DNA from: an uncultured Roseobacter sp.
Lineage (GTDB): Bacteria; Pseudomonadota; Alphaproteobacteria; Rhodobacterales; Rhodobacteraceae
DNA length: 64,000 nucleotides
Assembly (NCBI RefSeq): GCF_947488185.1
Contig: NZ_CANKYM010000002.1
Coordinates: 434,001-498,000 of the forward strand
Reading direction: 5' to 3'
Shown here: in pieces, positions 16,837 to 26,331 of the stretch
Layout: every line of letters starts with the position of its first letter
How positions within the stretch are numbered: the first letter of the stretch is position 1
The notes under the pieces: model-generated
What the model was told of the DNA's origin: nothing
The model's input: only the letters and a program-made list of their open reading frames with translations
Databases searched by the model: none
Translations under genes and position numbers: made by a program

Positions 16837-17778
16837 ATGTCCGATACGACCACTGCGCCGAAATCCTTTCAGGAAATCATCCTGCGGCTCCAGAATTACT
16901 GGGCGGCCAAGGGCTGTGCGGTGCTGCAACCCTATGACATGGAAGTGGGTGCAGGGACCTTTCACCCGGCGACCACCTTGCGGTCTTTGGGCACGCAGCC
17001 CTGGGCTGCGGCCTATGTGCAACCCTCGCGCCGACCGACCGACGGGCGCTATGGCGAAAACCCGAACCGGCTGCAGCACTACTACCAGTATCAGGTGCTG
17101 ATCAAACCCAGCCCGCCGGACCTGCAGGAGCTTTATCTCGGCTCGCTGGAGGCCATTGGCATCGACATGGCGCTGCACGACATCCGCTTTGTCGAGGACG
17201 ACTGGGAAAGCCCGACGCTGGGCGCCTGGGGCTTGGGCTGGGAGGTCTGGTGCGACGGGATGGAGGTGAGCCAGTTCACCTATTTCCAACAGGTGGGCGG
17301 GCATGACTGCCACCCCGTGTCGGGCGAGCTGACCTACGGGCTCGAACGGCTGGCGATGTATGTGCTGGGGGTCGATCACGTGATGGCGATGCCCTTCAAT
17401 GACCCGCAGACACCAATTGCCTTGACCTATGGCGACGTCTTCAAGCAGACCGAAGAAGAATATGCGCGCTGGAATTTCGACATGGCCGACACCGATGTCT
17501 TGCTGCGTCATTTCGACGAGGCAGAGACCCATTGCCGCGAAATCCTTGATGCGCCGCACGACGACCCTAAGACCGGCAAGCGCATCGTCATGGTGCACCC
17601 CGCTTACGATCAATGCATCAAGGCGAGCCATCTGTTCAACCTGCTGGACGCGCGTGGCGTGATCTCGGTCACCGAGCGGCAGGCCTACATCGGGCGGGTA
17701 CGCGCGCTGGCCAAGCTGTGTGCCGATGCCTTCGTGCAGACGGCGGCAGGCGGCTGGCAGCCGGAGGGCGCCGCGTGA
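16837..17778 (+). CDS. glyQ: Glycyl-tRNA synthetase alpha subunit
   Basis: The 313-residue protein is the class II catalytic subunit of the bacterial alpha2-beta2 GlyRS. Motifs include [50 protein letters not shown]-like [20 protein letters not shown], and [12 protein letters not shown]. It attaches glycine to tRNA-Gly together with GlyS, encoded 873 bases downstream in the same operon. Its stop overlaps the GTG start of the VOC gene by three bases of a GTGA sequence. Confidence 0.97.
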   Translation: MSDTTTAPKSFQEIILRLQNYWAAKGCAVLQPYDMEVGAGTFHPATTLRSLGTQPWAAAYVQPSRRPTDGRYGENPNRLQHYYQYQVLIKPSPPDLQELYLGSLEAIGIDMALHDIRFVEDDWESPTLGAWGLGWEVWCDGMEVSQFTYFQQVGGHDCHPVSGELTYGLERLAMYVLGVDHVMAMPFNDPQTPIALTYGDVFKQTEEEYARWNFDMADTDVLLRHFDEAETHCREILDAPHDDPKTGKRIVMVHPAYDQCIKASHLFNLLDARGVISVTERQAYIGRVRALAKLCADAFVQTAAGGWQPEGAA

Positions 17779-18134
17779 GCTATTCCAACGCAACGCCCGT
17801 GATCCGCGTGTCGGACTATGCGCGCGCCAAAACCTTCTACACCGACCTGCTGGGCTTTGAGGCGAAGGAAGAGGCGGGCGAGCCGGTGGTCGGGTTCGGC
17901 ATTTTCCGCGCGGGAGAGGCACAGGTTTTCCTGGTGTCCTGGGACGGGCCAGAGGCGGCCTATGACAAGTGGCGCGCCTACTTTTATCCACGTGATTTCA
18001 ATGGTCTGGTCGCGCATCTTACGGCGCGTGGGCAGGCGTTCAAGGGGCCTCGGGTGACCGAATACGGCATGCGCGAGATCGAGGTGACCGACCCCGACGG
18101 CAATGTCCTGTGCTTCGGGCAAGACGCGGGATGA
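17775..18134 (+). CDS. VOC (glyoxalase/bleomycin resistance) family protein
   Basis: The 119-residue protein has a single vicinal oxygen chelate fold: [20 protein letters not shown] at the start, [20 protein letters not shown], and the C-terminal strand [17 protein letters not shown] with a likely metal-ligand glutamate. Members include glyoxalases, dioxygenases and drug-binding proteins; no specific role can be read. It starts with GTG at 17775 inside the end of glyQ (overlap 4 bases) and its stop overlaps the next ATG (ATGA), so it is firmly part of the glyQ-glyS operon. Confidence 0.85.
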   Translation: MSYSNATPVIRVSDYARAKTFYTDLLGFEAKEEAGEPVVGFGIFRAGEAQVFLVSWDGPEAAYDKWRAYFYPRDFNGLVAHLTARGQAFKGPRVTEYGMREIEVTDPDGNVLCFGQDAG

Positions 18135-18652
18135 ACGGCAAGATCGTGGGCAGTGTCATCCTGATCTCGGCCGTCGTTGCGGGGGCAGCGCTCTATTACC
18201 TGCAGGTCTACGGTTTCTATGAAGAAGTCACCGCCGAGATGACGGAGGTGCAACTGGTTTCGCTAACGTCGGGCGTACCAGAGCCGATCCGCACCGAGGC
18301 CATCGAAGCCATCGATGCCGACAGCTCGCCGATCCGGTTCCGCGCCTGTTTTCAGACCCCGTCTAGTCTGGCGATGCTCACGGAAACCTACGTAGGACTG
18401 GAGCGCGCCACGCCGCGCAACGCGCCCGACTGGTTCGACTGCTTTGATGCCGCGGCCATCGCGGCAGAGATGCAGGCCGGTACCGCGCTGCCGTTTCTGG
18501 GACAGAAAAACGTGGCCTTCGGGGTCGATCGGATCGTGGTGATAACTGACGATGGCCGCGGCTACATCTGGCACGAGCTGAATGACTGCGGCGAAAAAGC
18601 CTATGACGGAACGATTGTGGGCGAGGAATGCCCGAGACTGGATGACACCTGA
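18131..18652 (+). CDS. DUF6446-like membrane-anchored protein
   Basis: The 173-residue protein has one N-terminal membrane helix (KIVGSVILISAVVAGAALYY) and a soluble, probably periplasmic, domain with three or more cysteines (RACFQTPSSLAML, WFDCFDAAAIA, LNDCGEKAYDG, GEECPRL). It agrees in place and style with the DUF6446 proteins found between glyQ and glyS in Rhodobacteraceae; function is unknown. The ATG at 18131 overlaps the VOC stop, and its own TGA shares one base with the glyS start. Confidence 0.75.
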   Translation: MNGKIVGSVILISAVVAGAALYYLQVYGFYEEVTAEMTEVQLVSLTSGVPEPIRTEAIEAIDADSSPIRFRACFQTPSSLAMLTETYVGLERATPRNAPDWFDCFDAAAIAAEMQAGTALPFLGQKNVAFGVDRIVVITDDGRGYIWHELNDCGEKAYDGTIVGEECPRLDDT

Positions 18653-20880
18653 TGCCCGACCTGCTGATCGAACTCTTTTCCGAGGAAATTCCGGCCCGCA
18701 TGCAGCGCCGCGCGGGGGAAGATCTGAAAAAGCTGATGACCGACGGTCTGGTCGAGGCCGGGCTGACCTATGCCTCGGCAGCGGCGTTCTCGACGCCGCG
18801 CCGCCTGACGCTGACGGTCGAGGGGGTGCTGGCCGCGAGCCCGGCCACCGTTGAAGAGCGTAAGGGCCCGCGCGCGGACGCGCCGGGGAAGGCCATCGAG
18901 GGGTTCCTGCGCGGTGCAGGGCTGACTCGCGACCAGGTGGAAGCGCGTGACACACCCAAGGGGGCGGTCCTCTTTGCGCGGATCGAAAAACCGGGTCGTC
19001 CTGCTGCCGAGATCATCGGCGAGGTGCTGGACAAGACCATCCGCGGCTTCCCCTGGCCGAAGTCGATGCGCTGGGGCGCCGGGTCGCTGCGCTGGGTGCG
19101 GCCGTTGCAGTCGATCCTGTGCATCCTGAGCGACGAGGCGGGCGCGCAGGTCGTGCCGCTTGATGTGGACGGCCTCGTGGCGGGCGACCGGACGCGGGGG
19201 CATCGCTTCATGGCTCCAGATGCATTTTCTGTTGTGAGCTTCGAGGATTATACCGCAAAGCTCAAGCGGGCATACGTGGTGCTCGACCCCGCCGAGCGCG
19301 CGGACGCAATCTGGCATGAGGCGACCAACATGGCCTTTGCGAACGGTCTGGAGGTCGTCGAGGACGCAGGCCTTCTGGCCGAGGTGGCGGGCCTTGTGGA
19401 GTGGCCTGTCGTGCTGATGGGACGCATCGCGGATGACTTTCTCGATCTGCCGCCGGAGGTGCTGCAAACCTCGATGAAGGAGCATCAGAAATTCTTTTCC
19501 GTGCGCAACCCCAAGACGGGCCGGATCGAGCGCTTTATCACCGTGGCCAACCGCGAGACCGCCGACAATGGGGCGACCATCCTGGCGGGCAATGAAAAGG
19601 TGCTGTCGGCGCGGCTGGCGGATGCCAAATTCTTCTGGGAGAACGACCTGCGCGTGGCCAAAGCGGGCATGGAGCCATGGCTGGAGCAACTGAAGAACGT
19701 GACCTTCCACGCCAAGCTCGGCACCCAGGCCGAGCGGATCGACCGCATCGCGGCACTTGCCCGCGAGTTGGCCCCGATGGTGGGGGCAGATGCAGATCAG
19801 ACCGAACGCGCCGCGCGTCTGGCCAAGGCTGATCTGAGCTCAGAGATGGTTTATGAATTCCCAGAACTTCAGGGGCTTATGGGGCGGTACTACATCGACG
19901 CTTTAGGTGAAGGCGCGGCGGTTGCCGCTGCGGCAGAAGAACACTACTCGCCGCTTGGTCCATCCGATGGTGTACCGACCGCACCGGTTTCGGTGGCCGT
20001 TGCGTTGGCTGACAAGATCGACACGCTCACAGGTTTCTGGGCGATTGATGAGAAGCCCACCGGCAGCAAAGATCCCTTTGCGCTGCGTAGAGCCGCGCTA
20101 GGGCTAATTCGAATAGTCGTTGAGAATGAACAAGAGCTAAAATTCGTGCCAGTTTTCTTCAGCGCCTACGCAACACTTCTAGGTCGATCCGTTGGCAAGC
20201 GCGAGGCGATCAATGCTGCCGAACTAGTTTCAGCCGCCCAGCTAATTGGCGATCCGGAGCTGGTGAAAAGAATCCGTGACGAAACCGACAGCCTATCCGA
20301 CGAATATGTAAAAGAGATTGCTGATCGTTCTTTCCACTTCACTGAAGAGAAGACTGAAGCACTCGGCACGTTTCTACACGACCGCCTCAAAGTCTACCTT
20401 CGAGACCAAGGCATCTGGCATGACATCATTGACGCCTGCATCGCGATGGAGGGCAATGACGATCTGACGCTTCTCGCGAAGCGCGCGCGGGCGCTGTTGG
20501 AGGTGCTGAAAACCGAGGACGGGGAGAACCTTATCCAGGGGTTCAAACGGGCCAACAACATTCTTACGCAAGCGCAGGAGGTGGATGGGGTCGAGTATTC
20601 CTACGGCGCCGATGTCAAGTTCGCGGAGACCGACGAAGAACGCGCGCTCTTTGCCGCGTTGGATCAGGCCGAAGGACAGATCGAACCGGCGCTGCAACAG
20701 CAGGATTTCGCCACGGCCATGACCGCACTCGCAGGACTGCGCGGCCCGATTGATGCGTTTTTCGAGGCGGTGATGATCAATACCGAGAACGCCACCGTGC
20801 GGCGCAACCGGCTGAACCTGCTGAGCCGGATCACCAAGCTCTGCACATCCGTCGCCGATCTGACGCGCATCGAGGGCTGA
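18652..20880 (+). CDS. glyS: Glycyl-tRNA synthetase beta subunit
   Basis: The 742-residue beta subunit starts with the family signature LLIELFSEEIPARMQRRAG and has VEERKGPRADAP, FPWPKSMRWG, EHQKFFSVRNPKTG, NEKVLSARLADAKFFWENDL, EFPELQGLMGRYY and the DALR-like C-terminal anticodon region. It works with GlyQ. Between about 20085 and 20400 the codon use changes sharply, with many CTA, AGA, CGA and ATA codons that are rare elsewhere in the gene, while the reading frame and protein stay normal. The start overlaps the previous stop by one base. Confidence 0.96.
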   Translation: MPDLLIELFSEEIPARMQRRAGEDLKKLMTDGLVEAGLTYASAAAFSTPRRLTLTVEGVLAASPATVEERKGPRADAPGKAIEGFLRGAGLTRDQVEARDTPKGAVLFARIEKPGRPAAEIIGEVLDKTIRGFPWPKSMRWGAGSLRWVRPLQSILCILSDEAGAQVVPLDVDGLVAGDRTRGHRFMAPDAFSVVSFEDYTAKLKRAYVVLDPAERADAIWHEATNMAFANGLEVVEDAGLLAEVAGLVEWPVVLMGRIADDFLDLPPEVLQTSMKEHQKFFSVRNPKTGRIERFITVANRETADNGATILAGNEKVLSARLADAKFFWENDLRVAKAGMEPWLEQLKNVTFHAKLGTQAERIDRIAALARELAPMVGADADQTERAARLAKADLSSEMVYEFPELQGLMGRYYIDALGEGAAVAAAAEEHYSPLGPSDGVPTAPVSVAVALADKIDTLTGFWAIDEKPTGSKDPFALRRAALGLIRIVVENEQELKFVPVFFSAYATLLGRSVGKREAINAAELVSAAQLIGDPELVKRIRDETDSLSDEYVKEIADRSFHFTEEKTEALGTFLHDRLKVYLRDQGIWHDIIDACIAMEGNDDLTLLAKRARALLEVLKTEDGENLIQGFKRANNILTQAQEVDGVEYSYGADVKFAETDEERALFAALDQAEGQIEPALQQQDFATAMTALAGLRGPIDAFFEAVMINTENATVRRNRLNLLSRITKLCTSVADLTRIEG

Positions 20881-20965
20881 GACCGGGCCCGTCCAGCGGC
20901 GCGCGGAAAGCCTTGCCAGCCGATCATTACGGCCTATGCTGCACCGGAACAATGAGGGTGCTGCA

Positions 20966-23500
20966 GTGCAGAATAATCCGAACACCACGCTTGTAACCGC
21001 CAAGGCGCCCATCGCGAACACCACGCATGGTGGGCGGGCGAAGTGTTTGCAGCGGCTGGTACGGCTTGATCTGCCAGTGCCGCGCACCGTGGCACTCTCC
21101 TTTGACGCGGTGCAGCGGATCGCGCGGGGCGAGTTGCCGGACATCACGGCGATTGTCTCGCAGTTTCCAGACGGTACCTTGCTCTGTGTCCGCCCCTCGT
21201 CTCAGGACCCTGACTGGGGTGGGCCGGGGGCCGTGCTGAACATCGGTATGAATAGAACCCGGCTGGATGCGCTCAAAGGCCGCCTGGGCGCTGATGCTGC
21301 GCGCGCGATTTACACGCGGTTCGTGCAGAATTACGCGGTGGATGTCGCGCGCCTGGACCCGGATGTGTTCGAGGATGTGCAGGGGGAAGGATGTGAAGGG
21401 TTGACCGAAGCCCTGCGCGCCTATGAAGCGGAGTTGGAAGAGCCGTTTCCGAACGACCCTGCGGAGCAACTGGCGGCTGTTCTGAAATCGATGGCCCGCG
21501 CTTGGGACGGGACGTCGGCGCGCCTGTTGCGCCAGGCGAAGGGCGCGCCGGTGGATGCCGGGTTAGGCCTTGTTGTGCAGGAAATGGCGCTGGGGCTGGG
21601 GCAGGGGGAATGCGGCTCCGGTGTGCTGCAACTGGTCGATAGCGAGACGGGGTTGCCGCAGATCACCGGTCGCTACCTGAGCCAGAGCCAGGGGCGCGAT
21701 GCACTGGAAGGCGATGCGGCGGCGCTTTACCTCGGGCGCGATCCGCGGGGGCCGTCGCTGGAAGAACTGGCGCCCGATGCCTTTGCCGCGCTGAAAACCC
21801 ATGCGGCCCTGATGCGTCACAAGCTGCGCGAAGAGATGCAGGTGGAATTCGTGATCGAAAACGGCCGGCTTTTCATCCTCGACGGGGTGCGCGTGGCGCG
21901 GTCCAGCCAGGCCGCCGTGCGGATCGCGGTTCAGTTGGCCGAAGACAAGATCATACCGCAGGCCGAAGCCCTGATGCGGGTCCAACCCCGCACGCTGTCG
22001 GAATTGCTGCACCGGCAGGTCAGCCCGCTGGCGAAACGCGACGTGATCGGGCGGGGCATTGCGGCGAGCCCGGGGGCCGCCACCGGACAGATCGTCTTTA
22101 CCGCCGCAGATGCGCAGGCCAGTGCGGCGCGGGGAGACCCGTGCATTCTGGTGCGCCGGGAAACCTCGCCTGAGGACATTCGCGGGATGCACGCCGCCCA
22201 CGCCGTCCTGACGGAGCGCGGTGGGATCACCAGCCACGCCGCCGTGATCGGGCGTGGTATTGGGCTGCCCTGCGTGGTGGGCGCCTCCAACATGCGGTTC
22301 AATCGCGGCAAGAAGCAGCTGATCACCAAGGATGGTCGCGTGTTCAATGCCGGTGAGATCATCACTGTCGACGGCTCCAGCGGCGAGGTGCTGGCCGGTG
22401 CGCCGGAGATGCGCGAGGCAGCGCTTGATGAAAGCTTTCAAAAGCTGATGGATTGGGCATCGTCCTTCTGTGACATCGGCATTCGGGCCAATGCAGACAC
22501 GCCTGCCGACGCGCAGACGGCACGAAACTTCAACGCCCAAGGCATCGGTCTGTGTCGGACCGAACATATGTTTTTTGAACCGGGGCGGCTGACGGTTATG
22601 CGCGAGATGATCTTTGCGGAGACCTCCGAAGATCGCCGCGCGGTGCTGGAGCGCTTGTTGCCGATGCAGCGGGACGATTTCACACAACTCTTCCGGATCA
22701 TGAAGGGGCAACCGGTATGCATCCGGCTGTTCGACCCGCCCCTGCACGAATTCCTGCCGACGGATCGCGCCGGTCAGCGTGAATTGGCCGAAGCGCTCGA
22801 CCTGCCCCTGTCGCATGTGACGCAGCGCATCGAAGCGATGTCGGAGTACAACCCGATGCTCGGGCTGCGCGGCGTACGGCTCGGCGTGACCGTGCCGGAA
22901 ATCTACGAAATGCAGGCCCGCGCGATTTTCGAGGCCACGATTGCCGCCAGCGTCGAAGGGTCCGCAGTGGTGCCGGAGATCATGATCCCGCTCGTGTCGG
23001 CACGGCGGGAGGTGGAACTGGTCAAGACCTTCATCGACGCGGTGGCGGCGGCTGTGCGCAATGAAGCGGACATGGATTTCAACTACCGTCTTGGGGTCAT
23101 GGTCGAAACACCGCGTGCGGCACTGCGCACCGCCGATATTGCGCCGCATTGCGCATTCTTGAGTTTTGGCACAAACGACCTGACCCAGATGGCCTACGGT
23201 TTGTCGCGCGATGACGCGGGGCGGTTCATGTCCGACTACGTGCAGCAGGGTGTCTTTCCCGAGGACCCATTCCACGTGCTGGATACCGAAGGCGTGGGCG
23301 AATTGCTCAAACTTGGGGCAGAAAGAGGGCGGGCGGCACAGCCTGATGTCACGCTCTCCATCTGCGGGGAGCATGGGGGCAACCCCGAATCAATTGCATT
23401 CTGCCGAGACGCGGGATTTGATTATGTTTCCTGTTCTCCCTTCCGTGTTCCGGTGGCGCGACTAGCTGCCGCACAGCTTGCGATATCAAGCAATATGTAG
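20966..23500 (+). CDS. Pyruvate phosphate dikinase-like protein with degenerate ATP site
   Basis: The 844-residue protein has the order of PpdK: N-terminal ATP-grasp region (1-330), swivelling His domain with GGITSHAAVIGRGIGLPCVV (His 424), and a C-terminal PEP/pyruvate TIM barrel (GLCRTEHMF, MIPLVSARREVELV, SFGTNDLTQMAYG, CGEHGG with Cys 800, YVSCSPFRVPVARLAAAQ). PpdK interconverts PEP and pyruvate using ATP/Pi. Here the ATP-grasp part departs from the family: GGKG is GGRA (Arg 24), the GE(F/Y)L segment is GRYL (Arg 236) and QGED is QGRD. The swivel and PEP domains look intact. The start is the GTG at 20966 with GAGGG upstream; the ATG at 20936 has no Shine-Dalgarno. It follows glyS by 85 bases. 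Confidence 0.8.
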   Translation: MQNNPNTTLVTAKAPIANTTHGGRAKCLQRLVRLDLPVPRTVALSFDAVQRIARGELPDITAIVSQFPDGTLLCVRPSSQDPDWGGPGAVLNIGMNRTRLDALKGRLGADAARAIYTRFVQNYAVDVARLDPDVFEDVQGEGCEGLTEALRAYEAELEEPFPNDPAEQLAAVLKSMARAWDGTSARLLRQAKGAPVDAGLGLVVQEMALGLGQGECGSGVLQLVDSETGLPQITGRYLSQSQGRDALEGDAAALYLGRDPRGPSLEELAPDAFAALKTHAALMRHKLREEMQVEFVIENGRLFILDGVRVARSSQAAVRIAVQLAEDKIIPQAEALMRVQPRTLSELLHRQVSPLAKRDVIGRGIAASPGAATGQIVFTAADAQASAARGDPCILVRRETSPEDIRGMHAAHAVLTERGGITSHAAVIGRGIGLPCVVGASNMRFNRGKKQLITKDGRVFNAGEIITVDGSSGEVLAGAPEMREAALDESFQKLMDWASSFCDIGIRANADTPADAQTARNFNAQGIGLCRTEHMFFEPGRLTVMREMIFAETSEDRRAVLERLLPMQRDDFTQLFRIMKGQPVCIRLFDPPLHEFLPTDRAGQRELAEALDLPLSHVTQRIEAMSEYNPMLGLRGVRLGVTVPEIYEMQARAIFEATIAASVEGSAVVPEIMIPLVSARREVELVKTFIDAVAAAVRNEADMDFNYRLGVMVETPRAALRTADIAPHCAFLSFGTNDLTQMAYGLSRDDAGRFMSDYVQQGVFPEDPFHVLDTEGVGELLKLGAERGRAAQPDVTLSICGEHGGNPESIAFCRDAGFDYVSCSPFRVPVARLAAAQLAISSNM

Positions 23501-23540
23501 TGTTTTTGCCCTCTAACATATTCAATATATAGTGTTTTCT
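23491..23540 (+). repeat. Direct repeat spanning the ppdK-like gene end
   Basis: CAATATGTAGTGTTTTTG (23491-23508) and CAATATATAGTGTTTTCT (23523-23540) match at 15 of 18 positions with a 32-base period. The first copy holds the last two codons and TAG of the PpdK-like gene. The region is unusually AT-rich. Confidence 0.6.
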
Positions 23541-23581
23541 AGGATGACGTGTTGAGCGGTTGCGTGCCGACGTTAACCATC

Positions 23582-23595
23582 TTTACGGCCGTAAA
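23582..23595. promoter_or_regulatory. Perfect 14-bp palindrome upstream of the SleB-like gene
   Basis: TTTACGGCCGTAAA is a perfect inverted repeat 62 bases before the GTG start of the cell wall hydrolase gene, and half of it recurs at once as CTTTACG. It may be an operator; no regulator is assigned. Confidence 0.4.
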
Positions 23596-23657
23596 CTTTA
23601 CGTCAACTTTTATTATCTGTAGAGCACGCCCATTGAAATGCCGTTGGGGGACGCGTC

Positions 23658-24296
23658 GTGCGTGTTATCTGCAAAACGATTTTATCGTTGTCATTAGGGT
23701 TGCTTTTGGGCTTTTTTGTGGCCGATCCGGGCCTTGCCCGTCAGGGTGACCAATCTGAAAAATCATCTGAAGCTGACTTGCAGGCGGTGACTGTACGCCG
23801 GATGCAGGACACCACTTTGACCACACGAAAATCGGATCCGCTGGAGTTCTCGAAGAGCTGGGTTGATGCACAACCCAAGGCGCGGGGCGGTGACGAATTG
23901 CAATGCTTGGCGGAGGCGCTTTACTTCGAGGCACGGGGCGAGACTGTCAAAGGTCAGTTTGCCGTCGCCGAAGTCATCCTCAACCGGGTGCAGTCGGACC
24001 GCTTTCCGAGCTCGGCCTGTGGTGTGATCAATCAGGGCACAGGCAAAAAGTACCAGTGCCAGTTCACCTATACATGTGATGGCCACAAGGAAGTCATCTC
24101 CGAGCCGCGCGCCTATGAACGTGTGTCGAAAGTGGCACGCGCTGCTTTGGACGGCGTGGCACCCGAGCTGACCGAAGGGGCAACACACTATCACACGACG
24201 GCGGTGAACCCGCGCTGGAGCCGTGTTTACACAAAAACCGCAGCCATCGGCGTTCACGTCTTTTACCGCCATACGTGGCGCACGGCGAGCAATTGA
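23658..24296 (+). CDS. SleB-like cell wall hydrolase
   Basis: The 212-residue protein has a signal peptide (MRVICKTILSLSLGLLLGFF, cut near GLAR) and then a Hydrolase_2/SleB catalytic domain at about 75-210: LQCLAEALYFEARGETVKGQ with the likely catalytic glutamates, FAVAEVILNRVQSDRFPSSA, CGVINQG, CQFTYTCDG, EGATHYHTTAVNPRWSR. Such enzymes cleave peptidoglycan glycan strands; in non-sporing alphaproteobacteria they act in wall turnover. The start is GTG 23658 with GGGGGACG upstream. The 157 bases before it are AT-rich and hold a direct repeat and a perfect palindrome. Confidence 0.87.
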   Translation: MRVICKTILSLSLGLLLGFFVADPGLARQGDQSEKSSEADLQAVTVRRMQDTTLTTRKSDPLEFSKSWVDAQPKARGGDELQCLAEALYFEARGETVKGQFAVAEVILNRVQSDRFPSSACGVINQGTGKKYQCQFTYTCDGHKEVISEPRAYERVSKVARAALDGVAPELTEGATHYHTTAVNPRWSRVYTKTAAIGVHVFYRHTWRTASN

Positions 24297-24390
24297 CGCT
24301 TTCGGGTCTTGGCGCGCCGTTCTGAAGACTGTTAAAGGGCAGGCGTCGTCTATCGTGACGGCTGCCCGAATGTAACAGAAAGCCCGTCCG

Positions 24391-25314
24391 ATGAGTTCCG
24401 AGATCAGACTTGCCTTTGCGCATCCTTCCGAACGGTCGGAGGCGACCGCGGATGTCGGCCCGCTCGACCGTATCTCACTGCGTGACTACATCGTCGAAGT
24501 TGAAATCGGTGCCTTTCAGGCCGAGCGGGGCGTTACGCAGCGCATTTGTTTTAATGTCGTGGTCGAGGTTCAACCATTGGATGCGCCCATTGACGACGAT
24601 GTGGATCGCATCCTCAGCTATGACAAGGTAACCGAAGCGATTGCATTTGAGTTGTCGGATGAGCGGCTCAACCTGCTGGAAACGCTGGCCGAGCGGGTGG
24701 CAGAACGCATCCTGCTGGAGCCACAGGCCATGCGGGCGTTCGTGCGGATCGAAAAACTGGACCGAGGTTCCGGTGCGCTTGGGGTCGAAATCGTGCGGGC
24801 GCGGCAGGAAACCGCCCCGGCGCGTGTCGAAGAGGGGCCCGCCCCGCAACCGGAACTGGTCTATCTCAGCAATGACGCCATCGCATCGGATCACCTCAAA
24901 GGCTGGATTGACCAGCTGGAAGCCTGTGGAAAACCCCTGATCTTTTGCGTCGGCGCCTCCGACACCGCCGCCCCGCAGGTCGCGCATAGAATGGCCCAAC
25001 GCCGGATTGATCTGCTCGCCATCGAGCAAAACGCCTGGGTGCTGGCCTCCAAGGATGACCGCTGCGTGGTTGTGGATACCCGGACAGAACTCGATTGGGC
25101 GATGCGTAATGGACAAACCTGCGTCTGGGCACCGTCGAAAATCGTGCTGGATGCGGTGGACGGACCCTCTGCACAGCCGCGCGACGCGGTGGCCCTGGCC
25201 GCATGGTTTGCGGCGACTTTTGACGCAGGCGAGATGATCGTGATTGGCGCAGACCTTCCGCAAGAGGCATCTGTGCCCTTGCGCGCCATCTCCGCTCTGC
25301 ACGCCACGCTCTGA
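24391..25314 (+). CDS. folB: Dihydroneopterin aldolase FolB with long C-terminal extension
   Basis: The 307-residue protein has a FolB domain at about 25-140: LDRISLRDYIVEVEIGAFQA, ERGVTQRICFNVVVEV, ILSYDKVTEAIAFELSDERL, NLLETLAERVAERIL, and VRIEKLDRGSGALGVEIVR. FolB converts dihydroneopterin to 6-hydroxymethyl-dihydropterin in folate synthesis. Stand-alone FolB proteins are about 120 residues, so residues 150-307 are an extra domain I cannot name (LVYLSNDAIASDHLKGWIDQ through MIVIGADLPQ), with an alpha/beta appearance. folP starts 3 bases later and glmM follows, giving a folB-folP-glmM operon. Confidence 0.85.
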   Translation: MSSEIRLAFAHPSERSEATADVGPLDRISLRDYIVEVEIGAFQAERGVTQRICFNVVVEVQPLDAPIDDDVDRILSYDKVTEAIAFELSDERLNLLETLAERVAERILLEPQAMRAFVRIEKLDRGSGALGVEIVRARQETAPARVEEGPAPQPELVYLSNDAIASDHLKGWIDQLEACGKPLIFCVGASDTAAPQVAHRMAQRRIDLLAIEQNAWVLASKDDRCVVVDTRTELDWAMRNGQTCVWAPSKIVLDAVDGPSAQPRDAVALAAWFAATFDAGEMIVIGADLPQEASVPLRAISALHATL

Positions 25315-25317
25315 GCT

Positions 25318-26331
25318 ATGAAAGAGTATTTTCGACCTATAGTTCAGACAGATATCGCCCGACCTTCAACTGCATTTGATCTGGCGGGAGGCTGGGGTTG
25401 GTTTACCGACGTCGAGGTGTTGTCACGCATCGCTGGGCCCCGCGTACTGCCCGCAACCGATATTAACGCGGATGCCCTTAATGCCCTGATCACCCCACGA
25501 GGTCCTGTTGCGGGGCTGACCATGGATCGTCCGCGCGTCATGGGTATTCTCAACACGACGCCCGACAGCTTTTCTGACGGTGGCAAGCATAACTCCGTTG
25601 CTGCGGCGTGCGCCGGGGCTTTGTCTATGACAGAGGCTGACATTCTTGATGTCGGTGGCGAATCCACCCGGCCGGGCGCCGCCTTTGTGTCCGAAGAGGA
25701 AGAGATCGCGCGCACCACACCGGCCATTGAGGCCATCCGTGCAGCGGGTGTGTCACAGGTGATTTCAATCGACACCCGAAAGGCTGCCGTGGCCGTCGCC
25801 GCGCTGGATGCAGGGGCTACAGTGGTCAATGACGTGTCCGGTTTCACCTTTGACGCTGGCCTTGCACCACTCTGCGCGGAACGCGGCGCGCCCGTTTGCG
25901 TGATGCACGCACAGGGCGATCCGGCCACCATGCAGAAAGACCCGCAGTACGACAACGTACTGCTGGACGTCTATGACTTCCTCGATGACCAGATTGCAAA
26001 TCTGGTGCGGGCAGGGGTCCAGCGGTCGCAAATCATCGCGGACCCGGGCATCGGTTTTGGCAAAACGCTTGATCACAATCTGACCTTGCTGGCGCGGCTA
26101 TCGCTCTTTCACGGGCTGGGCGTGCCGATTTTGCTGGGGGCATCGCGCAAACGGTTCATTGGCACGATTGGAAAGGCGGAGGCGGCGGGGGACCGGATGC
26201 CGGGATCGCTGGCTGTTGCGCTCGCGGCGTTGAAACATGGGACACAAATTGTGCGCGTTCATGACGTGCCGGAGACCGTTCAGGCCATTGCACTCTGGCG
26301 CGCGAGCATGGCAGGTTGCGCGCATGGATAA
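25318..26331 (+). CDS. folP: Dihydropteroate synthase
   Basis: The 337-residue protein has the full DHPS TIM barrel: [111 protein letters not shown] and a final RVHDV. It joins p-aminobenzoate to hydroxymethyl-dihydropterin diphosphate. About 75 residues precede the core, more than usual, and resemble part of the region that often comes before the barrel in Rhodobacteraceae. It lies 3 bases after folB, and its last 8 bases overlap glmM. No folK is adjacent. Confidence 0.96.
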   Translation: MKEYFRPIVQTDIARPSTAFDLAGGWGWFTDVEVLSRIAGPRVLPATDINADALNALITPRGPVAGLTMDRPRVMGILNTTPDSFSDGGKHNSVAAACAGALSMTEADILDVGGESTRPGAAFVSEEEEIARTTPAIEAIRAAGVSQVISIDTRKAAVAVAALDAGATVVNDVSGFTFDAGLAPLCAERGAPVCVMHAQGDPATMQKDPQYDNVLLDVYDFLDDQIANLVRAGVQRSQIIADPGIGFGKTLDHNLTLLARLSLFHGLGVPILLGASRKRFIGTIGKAEAAGDRMPGSLAVALAALKHGTQIVRVHDVPETVQAIALWRASMAGCAHG

